The translations under genes and the position numbers were made by a program. Under the pieces are notes generated by a model. That model ran no database searches. It was not told the DNA's origin and worked only from the letters and a program-made list of their open reading frames with translations. A DNA stretch of 64,000 bases from Desulfobacterales bacterium (lineage in GTDB: Bacteria; Desulfobacterota; Desulfobacteria; Desulfobacterales; JAHEIW01), in NCBI GenBank assembly GCA_030066985.1, contig JASJAN010000031.1, forward strand, positions 1-64,000, read 5' to 3'. Within the stretch, counting starts at the first letter, position 1, and each line of letters opens with the position of its first letter. Shown here in pieces: positions 24,868 to 34,326 of the stretch.

Positions 24868-25617
24868 ATGTCGACCTTACTGATTGCGGCTCTAATTGTT
24901 TTTGTTTTTACAGCAGTGTTGACCATCGCCGGTGTCGGAGCGGCATTCAGCATTATTCCATTCTTTTTTTGGATGGGATTGCCTCTGAAAGAAGCCATGG
25001 CGACTGCCTTGCTATTAAACAGTCTCAGTATGGGTTTTGCCTCGGTCACCTATATACGCAATAAATTGGTTGTTTTCCAAGTTGCACTTCCTGTATTGAT
25101 CGTGGCTTCGATTTTTTCTCCGCTGGGGGCCTTTTGCACACAATTTATCTCGCGCGAAATTTTGTTGTGGCTGTTTGCAGGGTTCTTAATCTTTGCCGGT
25201 TCTATGATGCTCCTTTTCAGACCTCAAGCGAAGGAATCCTTTTACACCTGGAAACAGCAACTGCTTATAGGTGGGCTCATTGGCGCAGTTGCCGGTTATA
25301 TCGGTGGCCTGCTGGGAGTTGGCGGCGGAAACCTGATCGTTCCGGCTTTAATCTGGATAGGTTTTGAAGCCCGCAAGGCAGCAGCCACATCGGGGTTTAT
25401 CGTCATTTTCTCGTCTTTAGCAGCCTTCCTCGGCCATGTCCTGCTGGGCAATGTGAACCTGCCGCTTCTGGGAATATCGGCTTTTGCTTCAATCGGCGGT
25501 GGGCTGCTGGGCGCATGGCTATTATCAATTAAACTAAAAGGGTCACATGTAAAGACTGTCATCGGTCTGGTGCTTTACATAATTGCCATAAAAATGATAT
25601 GGGGACTGTTGTCATAA
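24868..25617 (+). CDS. TauE/SafE-family permease
   Basis: A 249-residue TauE/SafE (PF01925) permease with about seven to eight membrane segments in two repeats. It includes GVGAAFSIIPFFFW in the first half and GGLLGVGGGNLIVPALIW with AAATSGFIVIFSS in the second. It is likely to export sulfite or a related anion. It follows the TusA/DsrE cluster by 170 bp and mirrors the other TauE-type permease at 2696-3517, so the one-carbon region is flanked by two such transporters. Confidence 0.88.
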   Translation: MSTLLIAALIVFVFTAVLTIAGVGAAFSIIPFFFWMGLPLKEAMATALLLNSLSMGFASVTYIRNKLVVFQVALPVLIVASIFSPLGAFCTQFISREILLWLFAGFLIFAGSMMLLFRPQAKESFYTWKQQLLIGGLIGAVAGYIGGLLGVGGGNLIVPALIWIGFEARKAAATSGFIVIFSSLAAFLGHVLLGNVNLPLLGISAFASIGGGLLGAWLLSIKLKGSHVKTVIGLVLYIIAIKMIWGLLS

Positions 25618-25668
25618 GTCCTGTATCGATCCATTATCGCATCAAGAATCGTTAAGGCCTAAAACCAT

Positions 25669-26322
25669 ATGAAAATTGTAACCACCATAGACCAAATTGT
25701 TGATCATATTCGCAACGCCATTTTTAGCGGCAAATTTATTCCCGGGTCGAAGCTAAAGGAAAAGGAAGTTTCCGATTGGCTTGGCGTCAGTCGTATGCCG
25801 GTTCGAGAGGCTTTTAGAATATTGGAGGCGCAAGGCTTGATTGAAATCGAACCGAACAAGGGTGCTAAAGTTACCCGCATTTCGCTTGAGGATTTGGAAG
25901 AAATATATGAAGCCAGGGTTTTACTGGAAGTGTATTGCCTGCGTAAATTCGTTGGCTTGATAAGCGACCAGAATATAGCGATTATGGAAGGTATTTGTGA
26001 TAAAATGGAAACCTCCATAGAACAAAAAGATCCGCTGGCTTATTTTGACCATTCTTTTAATTTTCATAAATATTACATTTCACATTGTCAAAATAAGGTA
26101 CTAGAGTCTGTCTTTATGCGAATGGAAAACTCAATTAGATGTCTGCAATTTAATTTGGAGAAAAAACCAGAATTCTATCGCAAGTCCCTCAAAGAGCATC
26201 GTCAGATTCTGAAGGCACTACGAGCAAAAGAAGCTGATGACTGCGAAAAATTAATCCGCCGTCACTTGGAATCGGGTTATAAATCCAACAAAAAAATCGT
26301 GACGCAGCTGCAGAAGACATAA
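25669..26322 (+). CDS. GntR-family regulator, FadR subfamily (FCD domain)
   Basis: A 217-residue regulator. An N-terminal winged helix (about 1-72) carries the GntR pattern IFSGKFIPGSKLKEKEVSDWL with SRMPVREAFRILEAQG. A C-terminal FCD helical domain follows, in which FDHSFNFHK, LKEHRQIL and IRRHLES place the Asp/His residues that usually hold a metal near the ligand. It probably senses an organic acid and controls nearby genes. Targets are not shown by sequence. Confidence 0.9.
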   Translation: MKIVTTIDQIVDHIRNAIFSGKFIPGSKLKEKEVSDWLGVSRMPVREAFRILEAQGLIEIEPNKGAKVTRISLEDLEEIYEARVLLEVYCLRKFVGLISDQNIAIMEGICDKMETSIEQKDPLAYFDHSFNFHKYYISHCQNKVLESVFMRMENSIRCLQFNLEKKPEFYRKSLKEHRQILKALRAKEADDCEKLIRRHLESGYKSNKKIVTQLQKT

Positions 26323-26419
26323 TGCCAAAAATCTAAACGCCTTAGGTTTTGTTTGGCAGTGAAGCTGTCTGTTATCCTTTTGGGCCGCCGTAAAATCAAA
26401 TCTAAAATCCTTTATACAA

Positions 26420-26887
26420 ATGATTGACAAAAAAAACTCGAAACGGAAAAAGACAATGGTAAAGCAAGCGATCGAGGATTTATATATCTGTGGACTGCCT
26501 TACTTGCAGGATTTGCATCTTAGGGCCGAATGGGACGGTAAGGCCGGCAAGGGATATTTCACGACCCAATCCCATCATTCTGGAGGCGCAAAAGGTTGGG
26601 TGTATGGGGGCCTAATAGCAAGTATGATTGATTGTCACAGTATTGCAACAGCAATTGCCTCTACTTGCCAGGCTGAAGGACGCGAGCCTTCGGCACAACC
26701 GAAAATTCAATACGTAACGCGCCGCCTGGATGTCAATTTTAGATTCCCCACACCCGTAGAAACAGAACTTTCTTTGCTGGCAGAGGTAAAAGAGATAAAA
26801 GGCACGGACGTTGTGATTAGTTGTTCGCTTTTTGCTGATGATAAGGTATGCGCGCAGGCTGAAGTAATTGCGGGGCGTATCTGGTGA
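26420..26887 (+). CDS. PaaI/hotdog-fold thioesterase-like protein
   Basis: A 155-residue hotdog-fold protein with the PaaI-like GAKGWVYGGLIASMID helix region and a following strand set (YVTRRLDVNFRFPTP). The usual catalytic acid in the HGG..D helix is seen as Asp in SMIDCH. It probably hydrolyses an acyl-CoA ester. The start is uncertain: ATG 26456 (MVKQAIEDL) would also fit, and neither has a strong ribosome binding site. Confidence 0.75.
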   Translation: MIDKKNSKRKKTMVKQAIEDLYICGLPYLQDLHLRAEWDGKAGKGYFTTQSHHSGGAKGWVYGGLIASMIDCHSIATAIASTCQAEGREPSAQPKIQYVTRRLDVNFRFPTPVETELSLLAEVKEIKGTDVVISCSLFADDKVCAQAEVIAGRIW

Positions 26888-27030
26888 ACACAAAAATTGT
26901 TCGCCTTTCTTTGGTATCCGCTTGAAAAACTTACCGACTGGGTTCATGCTATTTAAATATACGGCTTCCTATATCAAAACATAAATTGGGTTAGCCGAAA
27001 CGCCTTAAAATAACAAGAAATGAAATTACT

Positions 27031-28809
27031 ATGAAAAATACGGATTCGATGTTGCATAGGCGAAGCGACGAAGCTAAGGCTTTGATGCAGGTGGCATTGG
27101 GACAGGAAAAAGCGGATTTGGCGGTGATCAATGCCCGGTTGTTAAATGTCTATACCGGGGAAATATTGGATGATTATGCCATCAGCACCAAGGGGCGCTG
27201 GATTGCCTATGTCGGCCAAAACCCAGACGATACCATCGGGCCCCACACCGAAGTCATCGATGCTGATGGTCAAACCGTTATTCCCGGTCTGATCGACGGC
27301 CACACCCATCTGTCGTGGCTGTGCAAGATCGATGAATTTTTAAAATATGCGGCCAGGGGCGGTACCACCACCATTGTCAGTGAAACCCTGGAAGTTTTTC
27401 CAGCCGGTGGATTTGCGGGTCTGATCGATTACCTGGCATCGTTTAAGGACCAGCCCATCAAAATATGGGCCACTGCGCCGGTGATGATTTCGATCAGCAA
27501 AACAGCTCAAGGCATCTCAGAAGCAGAGCTTCAAAAGCTGCTCGAGCGTGACGACATCATCGGGTTGGGTGAATCTTATTGGCAGGCGGTAATACAGGAT
27601 CCCGACTGGCTTCTGGCGTTATTTAAACAAGCTCAAAAGGCCGGCAAAACCCTCGAGGGGCATACCGCCGGTGCCAGTGAAAAAAAACTCGCTGCCTACA
27701 TTGCCAATGGTATTACCTCCTGCCACGAGCCCATCAATGCCGAACAGGTCCATAAGGGGTTGCAGCAAGGACTGCACATCATGATTCGTGAAGGGGCGGT
27801 GCGCAAAGATCTTGCGGAAATCGCTAAAATCAAGAACAAGGGTATCGATTTGCGACGCCTGATTCTGGTCAGCGACAGCATATCACCCGCCGACTTGATG
27901 GCCAACGGCTATATGGAAGCCATCGTTCAAAAGGCCATCGATTGCGGTTTTGAGCCCATCAATGCCATTCAGATGGCAACGTTGAATGCTGCCGAGCATT
28001 TTTCGCTGGACCACCTGATCGGAGGGATTGCGCCAGGCAGATATGCGGATTTTGCGATCATCCCGGATATCGCCACCATCGCTGCTCAGATCGTCGTCAG
28101 CAATGGACAGGTGATCGCCCGCAACGGAAAATTACTGGAGGCCCCGCGGTCACATGCTTATGCGTCCGAAAGCCTGAACACCATCAATCTGCCACGTGAC
28201 CTGAAACCTTCCGATTTTATCATCCGTGCACCTGACAGCGTTGAGCATATAAAGGTTCGCGTTATGAACATGGTCACGGATCTGGTTACCGCTGAAATCA
28301 AGGATTGTATTGCAGTTCGTGATGGCCAGGTTTCCGCTGATCCGGATACAGATCTAGCAAAAATAGCTGCTATTGATCGCATCCACAACCCCGGTCGCCT
28401 GTTCGTGGGATTGATCAAAGGATTCGGTGTCCAGTCCGGTGCCATCGCCTGCAGCGCTGCCTGGGATACCACCGATATTGTCGTGGTCGGCAGCAATGAC
28501 AAAGACATGGCCGCAGCAGTTAACCGCATTCGCAGCTTACAGGGCGGCGCTGTTGTCTGCCGGGACGAAAACATCGTCGCGGAACTTCCGATGCCCATCT
28601 TTGGTATCATCTCGAATTTAAAAATTGAAGACGTTGTTAAGGCATTTAAAAATGTTACCCGGGCAGCTCAAAATCAGGGCGTCCCCTTCCCCGATCCGGT
28701 ACTTTCCTTGATAACCTTAACTGGCGCAGCGATCCCCTATCTGCGCATCTGCGAGGAAGGTTTAGTGAACTTAAAAGACGGCCAACCCGTTTCGCTTTTT
28801 ATTGAATAA
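27031..28809 (+). CDS. Adenine deaminase-like amidohydrolase
   Basis: A 592-residue amidohydrolase of the adenine deaminase (AdeC) branch. The metal motif DGHTHLSW is at about residue 88, GGTTTIVSETLEV follows, EGHTAGASEKKLAAY is central and LVSDSISP carries the catalytic Asp. The C-terminal part has the AdeC-specific GGAVVC region. It likely deaminates adenine to hypoxanthine with metal ions. The usual HxHIESS motif is HTHLSWLC here, so the substrate may differ from adenine. Confidence 0.85.
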   Translation: MKNTDSMLHRRSDEAKALMQVALGQEKADLAVINARLLNVYTGEILDDYAISTKGRWIAYVGQNPDDTIGPHTEVIDADGQTVIPGLIDGHTHLSWLCKIDEFLKYAARGGTTTIVSETLEVFPAGGFAGLIDYLASFKDQPIKIWATAPVMISISKTAQGISEAELQKLLERDDIIGLGESYWQAVIQDPDWLLALFKQAQKAGKTLEGHTAGASEKKLAAYIANGITSCHEPINAEQVHKGLQQGLHIMIREGAVRKDLAEIAKIKNKGIDLRRLILVSDSISPADLMANGYMEAIVQKAIDCGFEPINAIQMATLNAAEHFSLDHLIGGIAPGRYADFAIIPDIATIAAQIVVSNGQVIARNGKLLEAPRSHAYASESLNTINLPRDLKPSDFIIRAPDSVEHIKVRVMNMVTDLVTAEIKDCIAVRDGQVSADPDTDLAKIAAIDRIHNPGRLFVGLIKGFGVQSGAIACSAAWDTTDIVVVGSNDKDMAAAVNRIRSLQGGAVVCRDENIVAELPMPIFGIISNLKIEDVVKAFKNVTRAAQNQGVPFPDPVLSLITLTGAAIPYLRICEEGLVNLKDGQPVSLFIE

Positions 28810-28907
28810 AGTCCAAAATATGGTATGTTTTCTTGATCTCAGAGGATCTGGACTTAAGTTTATATTCAGGCTTAATAAGTACCATCTAATTTTGGAGATT
28901 TCCTGTT

Positions 28908-29396
28908 ATGGCTGAAAAAGACCTATTGGAAGGCAAACGAATTCTTTTGGTGGATGATGAACCGGATGTACTGGATACCCTCGTGGACTTGCTGCCGATG
29001 TGTGAAACGGTTAAAGCATCCAATTTTAAAGCGGCCAAAGATTATCTGGAGTCCGAGTACTTCGATTTGACGATTCTGGATATTATGGGGGTTGAAGGCT
29101 ATCAACTGCTGGAGATCGCCAAACAAAAAGAGGTTACGGCTGTGATGCTGACCGCCCATGCCCTCAGCCCGGAAAATGTGGTCAAATCTTACAAGGAAGG
29201 CGCCGCCTCATACTTACCCAAAGAAGAAATGGTGAACATCGCCTCTTTTTTAAATGACGTTCTTGAGGCCAAAGAACTGGGCAAGAGTCCCTGGGGCCGC
29301 TGGTATGATCGCATGGGATCATTTTTCGAAAAAAAGTTTGGCCCCAAATGGCAGAACAGCGAAAAAGATTTTTGGGAAAAATTTCCGTTTTATTAA
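28908..29396 (+). CDS. Response-regulator receiver-domain protein
   Basis: A 162-residue protein with a receiver domain (about 10-125): VDDEPDVLD acid pocket, Asp58 in LTILDIMG as phosphoacceptor, Thr in AVMLTAHA and Lys in YLPKEE. A short C-terminal tail rich in Trp, Phe and Lys (FFEKKFGPKW...FWEKFPFY) replaces an output domain. No histidine kinase is adjacent. The next gene starts 6 bp later, so the two are co-transcribed. Confidence 0.88.
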   Translation: MAEKDLLEGKRILLVDDEPDVLDTLVDLLPMCETVKASNFKAAKDYLESEYFDLTILDIMGVEGYQLLEIAKQKEVTAVMLTAHALSPENVVKSYKEGAASYLPKEEMVNIASFLNDVLEAKELGKSPWGRWYDRMGSFFEKKFGPKWQNSEKDFWEKFPFY

Positions 29397-29402
29397 AAAC
29401 CG

Positions 29403-30116
29403 ATGTCTGTCACCCTCAAATGGTTTCCGCCCTCCTGGTTTCAAATCCAAACCGAAAATGCGGTCATCTATATTGATCCCTCATATTTGCGCTCTTATTA
29501 CACCCATTATCCCCACAAAATTGAATTCAGCCGTTGGCCCGATCCCATTGATGGCTTGCCCGAAAAGCTGCCAAAAGCAGACCTCATCCTGGTAACCCAT
29601 CATCATAAAGACCATGCCAAAGATGTTACGATCAAGAGGCTCAAGAGAAAGAATACGCTGGTGGTTGGCCCAAAACGTTGTATTAATAATCTGGGGAAAA
29701 ATATTCGGGTTGTTAAACCCGGTGTTGATTTCACTTTCCGGGACATAGCGATCAAAGCAGTTGAGGCCTACAATACGCCGGAAGGAAGTTCGACGCGTAA
29801 GGTTCATCATCAGGGCGACGGTGTTGGCTATGTCTTAACTGTAGAGGACAAAACCATTTACCATGCCGGTGACACAGATTTTATTCCCGAGATGAAACAA
29901 TTGGGATGGGTCGATGTGGCCTTGTTGCCCATCGGGGGCACATTTACCATGGATCTGACCGAAGCGGTGCGGGCCGCCATTGCCATAAACCCCAAAGCCG
30001 TCATCCCCATGCACCTCAGCAAAGCCAATCCTCAGGACTTTAAAACCAAAATAGAAAAAAAATCAAAAATCAGCGTCGTGCCGTTGCAAATTGGTGAAAC
30101 TTACAAGCCGACGTGA
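29403..30116 (+). CDS. MBL-fold metal-dependent hydrolase (UlaG-like)
   Basis: A 237-residue metallo-beta-lactamase-fold protein with the metal motif THHHKDHAKD, a conserved YHAGDTDF and PMHLSKANP. The order and spacing fit the UlaG/UPF0173-type hydrolases, which act on lactone- or phosphodiester-type bonds or have no known substrate. It starts 6 bp after the receiver-domain gene and is probably in the same operon. Confidence 0.85.
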   Translation: MSVTLKWFPPSWFQIQTENAVIYIDPSYLRSYYTHYPHKIEFSRWPDPIDGLPEKLPKADLILVTHHHKDHAKDVTIKRLKRKNTLVVGPKRCINNLGKNIRVVKPGVDFTFRDIAIKAVEAYNTPEGSSTRKVHHQGDGVGYVLTVEDKTIYHAGDTDFIPEMKQLGWVDVALLPIGGTFTMDLTEAVRAAIAINPKAVIPMHLSKANPQDFKTKIEKKSKISVVPLQIGETYKPT

Positions 30117-30362
30117 CCAATGCCGGCAAGACCGACCGGAGCAATAACTCGATGAATATAAGACAAACACTGTTATCTATCGGCATCGAGGTTTGTTAAT
30201 TTCGTAACTACATCTGAAAATTTTGCTGAATCGTAATTTATCATATCTCGCCAAAGAACCAAATATACCCAAGGGCTGATACAGTGAGAATATTACAGAT
30301 TCAGCGATATTGCAGATATCATCAAATGGTATTGAAAAACCCCTGCGCAATGCCGGAGCCAT

Positions 30363-31622
30363 TTACGCTTTTTGCAAAATATCCGTTAATGCGGTCACAA
30401 GCCTCTCGGTTTCCTTCATGGTATTATAATGAGCAAAACTCAACCTAAGAACACCATCATCTGGGTCAAGACCCATTTTTTTTAAGATTCGGTAGGCGTA
30501 GAAATGACCATGCTTGGTTGCAATCCCCCTTTTTCCCAACAAGGTACTCAACTGGGCCGATGTGGCATTTTGCGAAATAAGGGCTATATTCGCCTCCCGG
30601 CCTTGCATGGTGTTTTTCCCGAATATTCGCGTTGGCAAATCTGTAAGTCTTTCTAACAACACCTTACACAATGATGCTTCATGACTATTCATCAGATCGG
30701 AAATCATTGATACTTTGACATTCAGGGGCAATTCAGATTTTTCAAAATGATGATCATAAAGTATTTCAAAATAGTCGCCTAGCCCGGCAAGGGCCGCAAT
30801 TCCAGCATGGTCTGGTCCTGCCGCATCCAGCTGAGACCAGGGCCGGTGGGCATTAAAAAAATGGCACTGGGGCTGCAACATTTCTAAAAAATCTGGTGAT
30901 ACGTACATGATCCCTTGGTGGGTTGCATAGGTCTTATAGGTAGAAAAACAATATGCATCAGCCTTGGTGTTCGCTAGATCAGGCCAGCGGTGCGGTGCGT
31001 ATGAAACGCCGTCGATAATAACTTTTGCTCCAACACTGTGTCCCATATCGATTATCTGACCGATGGGATTCACTGTTCCGATAATATTGGAGCTGTGAGT
31101 AACACAAATAATTTTGGTATTACTGTTAAGTAATTTTTCCAAGGATGCCAAATCAAGTTCGCCGGTACTTTCATTTACCTCCCACAAATTCAAGTTTGCT
31201 CCGGTGTGCTTGGCAACCCTTTCCCATCCGCCGATGTTTGCCTCATGGTCTTGCTCTGAAATAATGATCTCATCATTTTTTGAGAGAAATTTAGCGCAAG
31301 CACTGCTCAATGTATTCAAATTCTGGGTCGTCGATGGTCCTATGGTGATCGTATCCATGGTGACACCCAATAGATCTGAAATCATTTTTCTGCCTTTGTC
31401 CATCTGCTCTCCTGCAGCATGGGCAAGTGCATTATCGCCGTAAGGTTGAACCTTATTATTTTTGTAAAAATGCTCAAGTTTATCAATCACAGGTCTGCAA
31501 GGAAATGTACCACCCGCATTATCAAAAAAAGCCCATTCATTGGATTGGTCTAAATCAAAGAAAGGAAACTGTTTGCGTGCAAAATCAACATCAAAAATCA
31601 ACTGATCTGTGGAATTAGCCAT
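30363..31622 (-). CDS. Class V aminotransferase / cysteine-desulfurase-like protein
   Basis: A 419-residue PLP enzyme of the class V aminotransferase fold. DNAGGTFPC is near the N-terminus, TIGPSTTQN binds phosphate, HSSNIIGTVNPI follows, VIIDGVSYAPHRWPD carries the PLP-binding Asp, and Lys in CFSTYKTYATHQG is the Schiff-base lysine. It matches the cysteine-desulfurase-like group (TIGR01976-like), which lacks a confirmed active-site Cys loop. True desulfurase activity is uncertain. It stands alone. Confidence 0.82.
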   Translation of the reverse strand: MANSTDQLIFDVDFARKQFPFFDLDQSNEWAFFDNAGGTFPCRPVIDKLEHFYKNNKVQPYGDNALAHAAGEQMDKGRKMISDLLGVTMDTITIGPSTTQNLNTLSSACAKFLSKNDEIIISEQDHEANIGGWERVAKHTGANLNLWEVNESTGELDLASLEKLLNSNTKIICVTHSSNIIGTVNPIGQIIDMGHSVGAKVIIDGVSYAPHRWPDLANTKADAYCFSTYKTYATHQGIMYVSPDFLEMLQPQCHFFNAHRPWSQLDAAGPDHAGIAALAGLGDYFEILYDHHFEKSELPLNVKVSMISDLMNSHEASLCKVLLERLTDLPTRIFGKNTMQGREANIALISQNATSAQLSTLLGKRGIATKHGHFYAYRILKKMGLDPDDGVLRLSFAHYNTMKETERLVTALTDILQKA

Positions 31623-32010
31623 AATTTTTAAGCACCTTTTTATACACTAATATTTTTCCCGATTTCATATCATAAGCTCTTACATATCAACAGGCCAAAG
31701 CAAGCCTTCAATATGTTGCATGTGCCAAATCGCAGATACCGTGCCTGAATATGGAATGTGGAGAAACTACAAATTTACTGGATGGGCGTAGGCAATACAT
31801 ATGAACCAACATAGCTGGTTCGAGAACATACTAAAAAAATGAGTGGCCAAGCACCGGCTGGTTTATAGATAATTCTAAACCAGCAAAAATGGTAGTCATG
31901 ACCACTCATCTTTGGACGGAATTTTATCATGGATCAAGCGCGCCCCTTTCCAGCCAGGAAGCGCAGTTGACAGAGAATTGCATCCGTTTAGCTAAATTTT
32001 ATGGGCTCAG
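31623..32010. other. Intergenic region between YegP-like and aminotransferase genes
   Basis: Within this 388-bp stretch no gene is convincing. It holds a small hairpin, GAACCA/TGGTTC, near 31803-31821 and the nested terminator-like structure at 31832-31909. The rest should include the aminotransferase promoter. Confidence 0.4.
31832..31909 (-). terminator. Nested hairpin terminator of YegP-like gene
   Basis: An outer stem ATGAGTGG (31839-31846) with CCACTCAT (31902-31909) encloses a perfect 9-bp hairpin GCTGGTTTA/TAAACCAGC (31857-31865, 31876-31884). On the minus strand the outer stem is followed by a run of seven T, so it reads as an intrinsic terminator for the gene ending at 32011. Confidence 0.6.
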
Positions 32011-32352
32011 TTATTTTTTGAGTGACAAATCCCGAATAGCGGCTTTGGGCGCATTTTTCTTAACCGAAGCAATGCCTTTTAGCATCGATGCTCTGCTCGC
32101 ATATGATTGGCTTTTGCCGACGACTTGTTTGTTGGCTGCCACCAGAACAAAATAAGGCTTACCGACTTTGGTTTTCTTTTCTTCAAAGTTCGCCTTCTTG
32201 CGACAGCTGGCGCATACAGCCTTGATTCCGTTTTTTGCTGCTGCTTTACTCTTGTAAGTCTGACTTGTCAGCACTACTTTTCCGTTGGCTGATTTGAGGT
32301 TGAACGAGAACTTGCCGCTTCTGCCTTTTTTTAACTCAAATTTACCGATCAT
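32011..32352 (-). CDS. YegP-like protein (two DUF1508 repeats)
   Basis: A 113-residue basic protein with two DUF1508 units of about 50 residues. The first starts GKFELKKGRSGKFSFNLK and the second KPYFVLVAANKQVVGKSQ; each is followed by a Y-S-A helix region. YegP-like proteins have no established function. A CASCRKKANF spacer carries two cysteines. TCCCCC upstream of the ATG on this strand reads as a GGGGG site. The C-terminal SLKK tail is basic. Confidence 0.85.
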   Translation of the reverse strand: MIGKFELKKGRSGKFSFNLKSANGKVVLTSQTYKSKAAAKNGIKAVCASCRKKANFEEKKTKVGKPYFVLVAANKQVVGKSQSYASRASMLKGIASVKKNAPKAAIRDLSLKK

Positions 32353-32543
32353 AAGACCCCCTTTTTGTTTACAGTGGAATAAGGTTTACTGCACGCATCC
32401 GTTTTTTATGCCCATTGAATTCCCGGGCGAATCCAATTAAACTTCCCAAACATAATACATTTCTTGCGTATCACAACTTTTTCTGAGTCTCAACACTTAT
32501 CATTCACGGCTGTAGAAAAATCTTGTTTACCGGAATAATGTGG

Positions 32544-32726
32544 TCAATTCATTTCAATGAGGTCTGACACATTGATTTCAAGCATTTTAACACTGGCTAA
32601 AATACGCACCGTGTTGCGGGCAATGGCCGGAAACTCTTCTCCGATGCAGTTAAGCTCTTGGGCCGTTTTCTTCAGCAGTTGAATTTTGGCATTGATTTCA
32701 TTCAGATCAATTTGCTGTGTCATCAT
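32544..32726 (-). CDS. Small hypothetical protein
   Basis: A 60-residue ORF starting MMTQQIDLNEINAKIQ, mainly helical with a heptad-like spacing of Leu and Ile. AAGGAAAAATG gives a good ribosome binding site, which is why it is listed. I do not recognise a family. It stands alone, transcribed away from the CoA ligase cluster. Confidence 0.5.
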   Translation of the reverse strand: MMTQQIDLNEINAKIQLLKKTAQELNCIGEEFPAIARNTVRILASVKMLEINVSDLIEMN

Positions 32727-32878
32727 TTTTCCTTGTTTTAATTTACGCTGTCTGGATTAACTTGCCTCTAATGGCCATACCCGCCAGAATTAGCAGGCGC
32801 AATATGCTCCGGCGTGGCAGGCAGGATTAAAAAGATGTGGAATCATTGGTTAAGAAAAACCAATCACAAGATGGAAAA

Positions 32879-32913
32879 TTTTTTGTTTTCGGCCTCTCAC
32901 CGAAAACAAAAAA
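32879..32913. terminator. Bidirectional terminator after CoA ligase gene
   Basis: A perfect 14-bp inverted repeat, TTTTTTGTTTTCGG and CCGAAAACAAAAAA, with a 7-nt loop. It has T-runs on both strands. It lies 44 bp beyond the stop of the minus-strand CoA ligase. Confidence 0.8.
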
Positions 32914-32945
32914 CCCTTTGCGCCCTCTGCGTCTCTGCGGTGAAA
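32914..32945. repeat. Low-complexity GCGTCTCTGCGG-type element
   Basis: The stretch CCCTTTGCGCCCTCTGCG plus TCTCTGCGGTG is of a type I recall as dispersed in many proteobacterial genomes. It sits between the terminator and the end of the CoA ligase gene. It is the only copy in this window. Confidence 0.35.
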
Positions 32946-32956
32946 AAATATCATCT

Positions 32957-34297
32957 TTATTTCTTTGGCCTTAAATCCTTGAAGCGCTTAGCCTTAACCT
33001 CATACCGGGGCAATGTTTCACAGCCGCAGATTTCAATATCATAGCGCAGATTGGTCTTCAATCTGAGCTGATCCACCAGCTCGTTTTCAATCAGCGAGCA
33101 TTGGTCCTCTGCATCCGGCAACACCTCAACCCTTAGTTTAATTTTATCGGCATCCCCTAATTTTTCCACTATGACTTCATACTCGTCGCCCAAACCTTCA
33201 ATACTGCGCACGACCTCTTCGATAGCCGAAGGTGCAAGCAGGACGCCTTTGACCTTGGTGATATCATCTGCCCGGCCAACCACACCGCCTTTGATTAAAC
33301 GTGAGGTCCGCCCGCATGAACAGGAATCGGCAGCCCATTCAATCACGTCTTTGGAATCAAAACGCACACAAGGCTGGGCCATGCGGTCCAGGGCGGTGAT
33401 CACCATCTTGCCCCGCTGCCCGGGTTCTTCGATGATCTCTCCGGTCTCGACATCTTCGATTTCCACCAGAAACAATGCTTCGTTGACATGCATACCGCCG
33501 GGTTGATCCGCACATTCAAATGACCAGGCGCCGATTTCAGTCGCACCTGCGTGATCGTAGACTTTCGCCCCCCAGGCTTCTTCCAGGCGTCTTTTGGTGC
33601 TCGGTATGCTGGCACCGCATTCACCGGCACATGTAATTTTACTGATCGGCAATGCAGCAGGATCGATATCCATTTTTAGACGAGCAATTTCGGCCATCCC
33701 CAGAATATAGGTAGGGGTACCCATCAGGGCAGTTGCCTGCAGCTCTTGAATCTTTAAAAGACGCGCCTTGGTATCCAGCACACCACCCGGAATCACTTCA
33801 CAGCCGATTTTTTCAGCCGCATAATGCCCAGCCCAAAAAGCCACAAATATATTGTAGCCGAAAGGAATAAAGACCCGATCCTGCGGCCGGTAGCCCTGAG
33901 CCCAGAGGATATAGGACCAGCACTCCATCCACCACTCCCAATCCTGCCAGGTGTCAGGTTGATACACCGGTTGGCCGGTCGTGCCGCTGGTCTGACGAAA
34001 GATGGTCACTTCATCTAAGGGCACGCAGAGGGCTTCGCCATAGGGAAAGGGTTCTTTGCGCTGAATGTCCCGCATCATGGATTTCTCCACTTTGGGAACC
34101 CGCTCAATATCATTGAATGACCGGATGTCTTCCGGTTTTACGCCGGCATTGTCATAAAGACGCCGGTGGAAGGTGGAGTGTTCGTAGGTCCACTTAAAAA
34201 TTTTTTGAAATTTTTTCAGTTGTAGTTTTTTGATTTTATCGGGCGGCAGGGCTTCCAGCACTGGATTCCAATAAATTTGATTAGAATTCATTTTCAT
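32957..34297 (-). CDS. paaK: Phenylacetate-CoA ligase-family protein
   Basis: A 446-residue AMP-forming ligase of the PaaK branch. FRQTSGTTGQPVY is the phosphate-binding loop at about residues 95-107, CAGECGASIPS follows, a CSCGRT motif lies at about 325 and GRADDITKVKGVLL is the hinge. It activates phenylacetate or a related aromatic acid with CoA. It precedes the reductive-dehalogenase-like gene by 30 bp or less on the same strand order (that gene is upstream), so they may be co-transcribed. It is distinct from the ligase at 9977-11335. Confidence 0.88.
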   Translation of the reverse strand: MKMNSNQIYWNPVLEALPPDKIKKLQLKKFQKIFKWTYEHSTFHRRLYDNAGVKPEDIRSFNDIERVPKVEKSMMRDIQRKEPFPYGEALCVPLDEVTIFRQTSGTTGQPVYQPDTWQDWEWWMECWSYILWAQGYRPQDRVFIPFGYNIFVAFWAGHYAAEKIGCEVIPGGVLDTKARLLKIQELQATALMGTPTYILGMAEIARLKMDIDPAALPISKITCAGECGASIPSTKRRLEEAWGAKVYDHAGATEIGAWSFECADQPGGMHVNEALFLVEIEDVETGEIIEEPGQRGKMVITALDRMAQPCVRFDSKDVIEWAADSCSCGRTSRLIKGGVVGRADDITKVKGVLLAPSAIEEVVRSIEGLGDEYEVIVEKLGDADKIKLRVEVLPDAEDQCSLIENELVDQLRLKTNLRYDIEICGCETLPRYEVKAKRFKDLRPKK

Positions 34298-34326
34298 TCC
34301 TCAATTCTGTATAGCCTGTGATAAAT

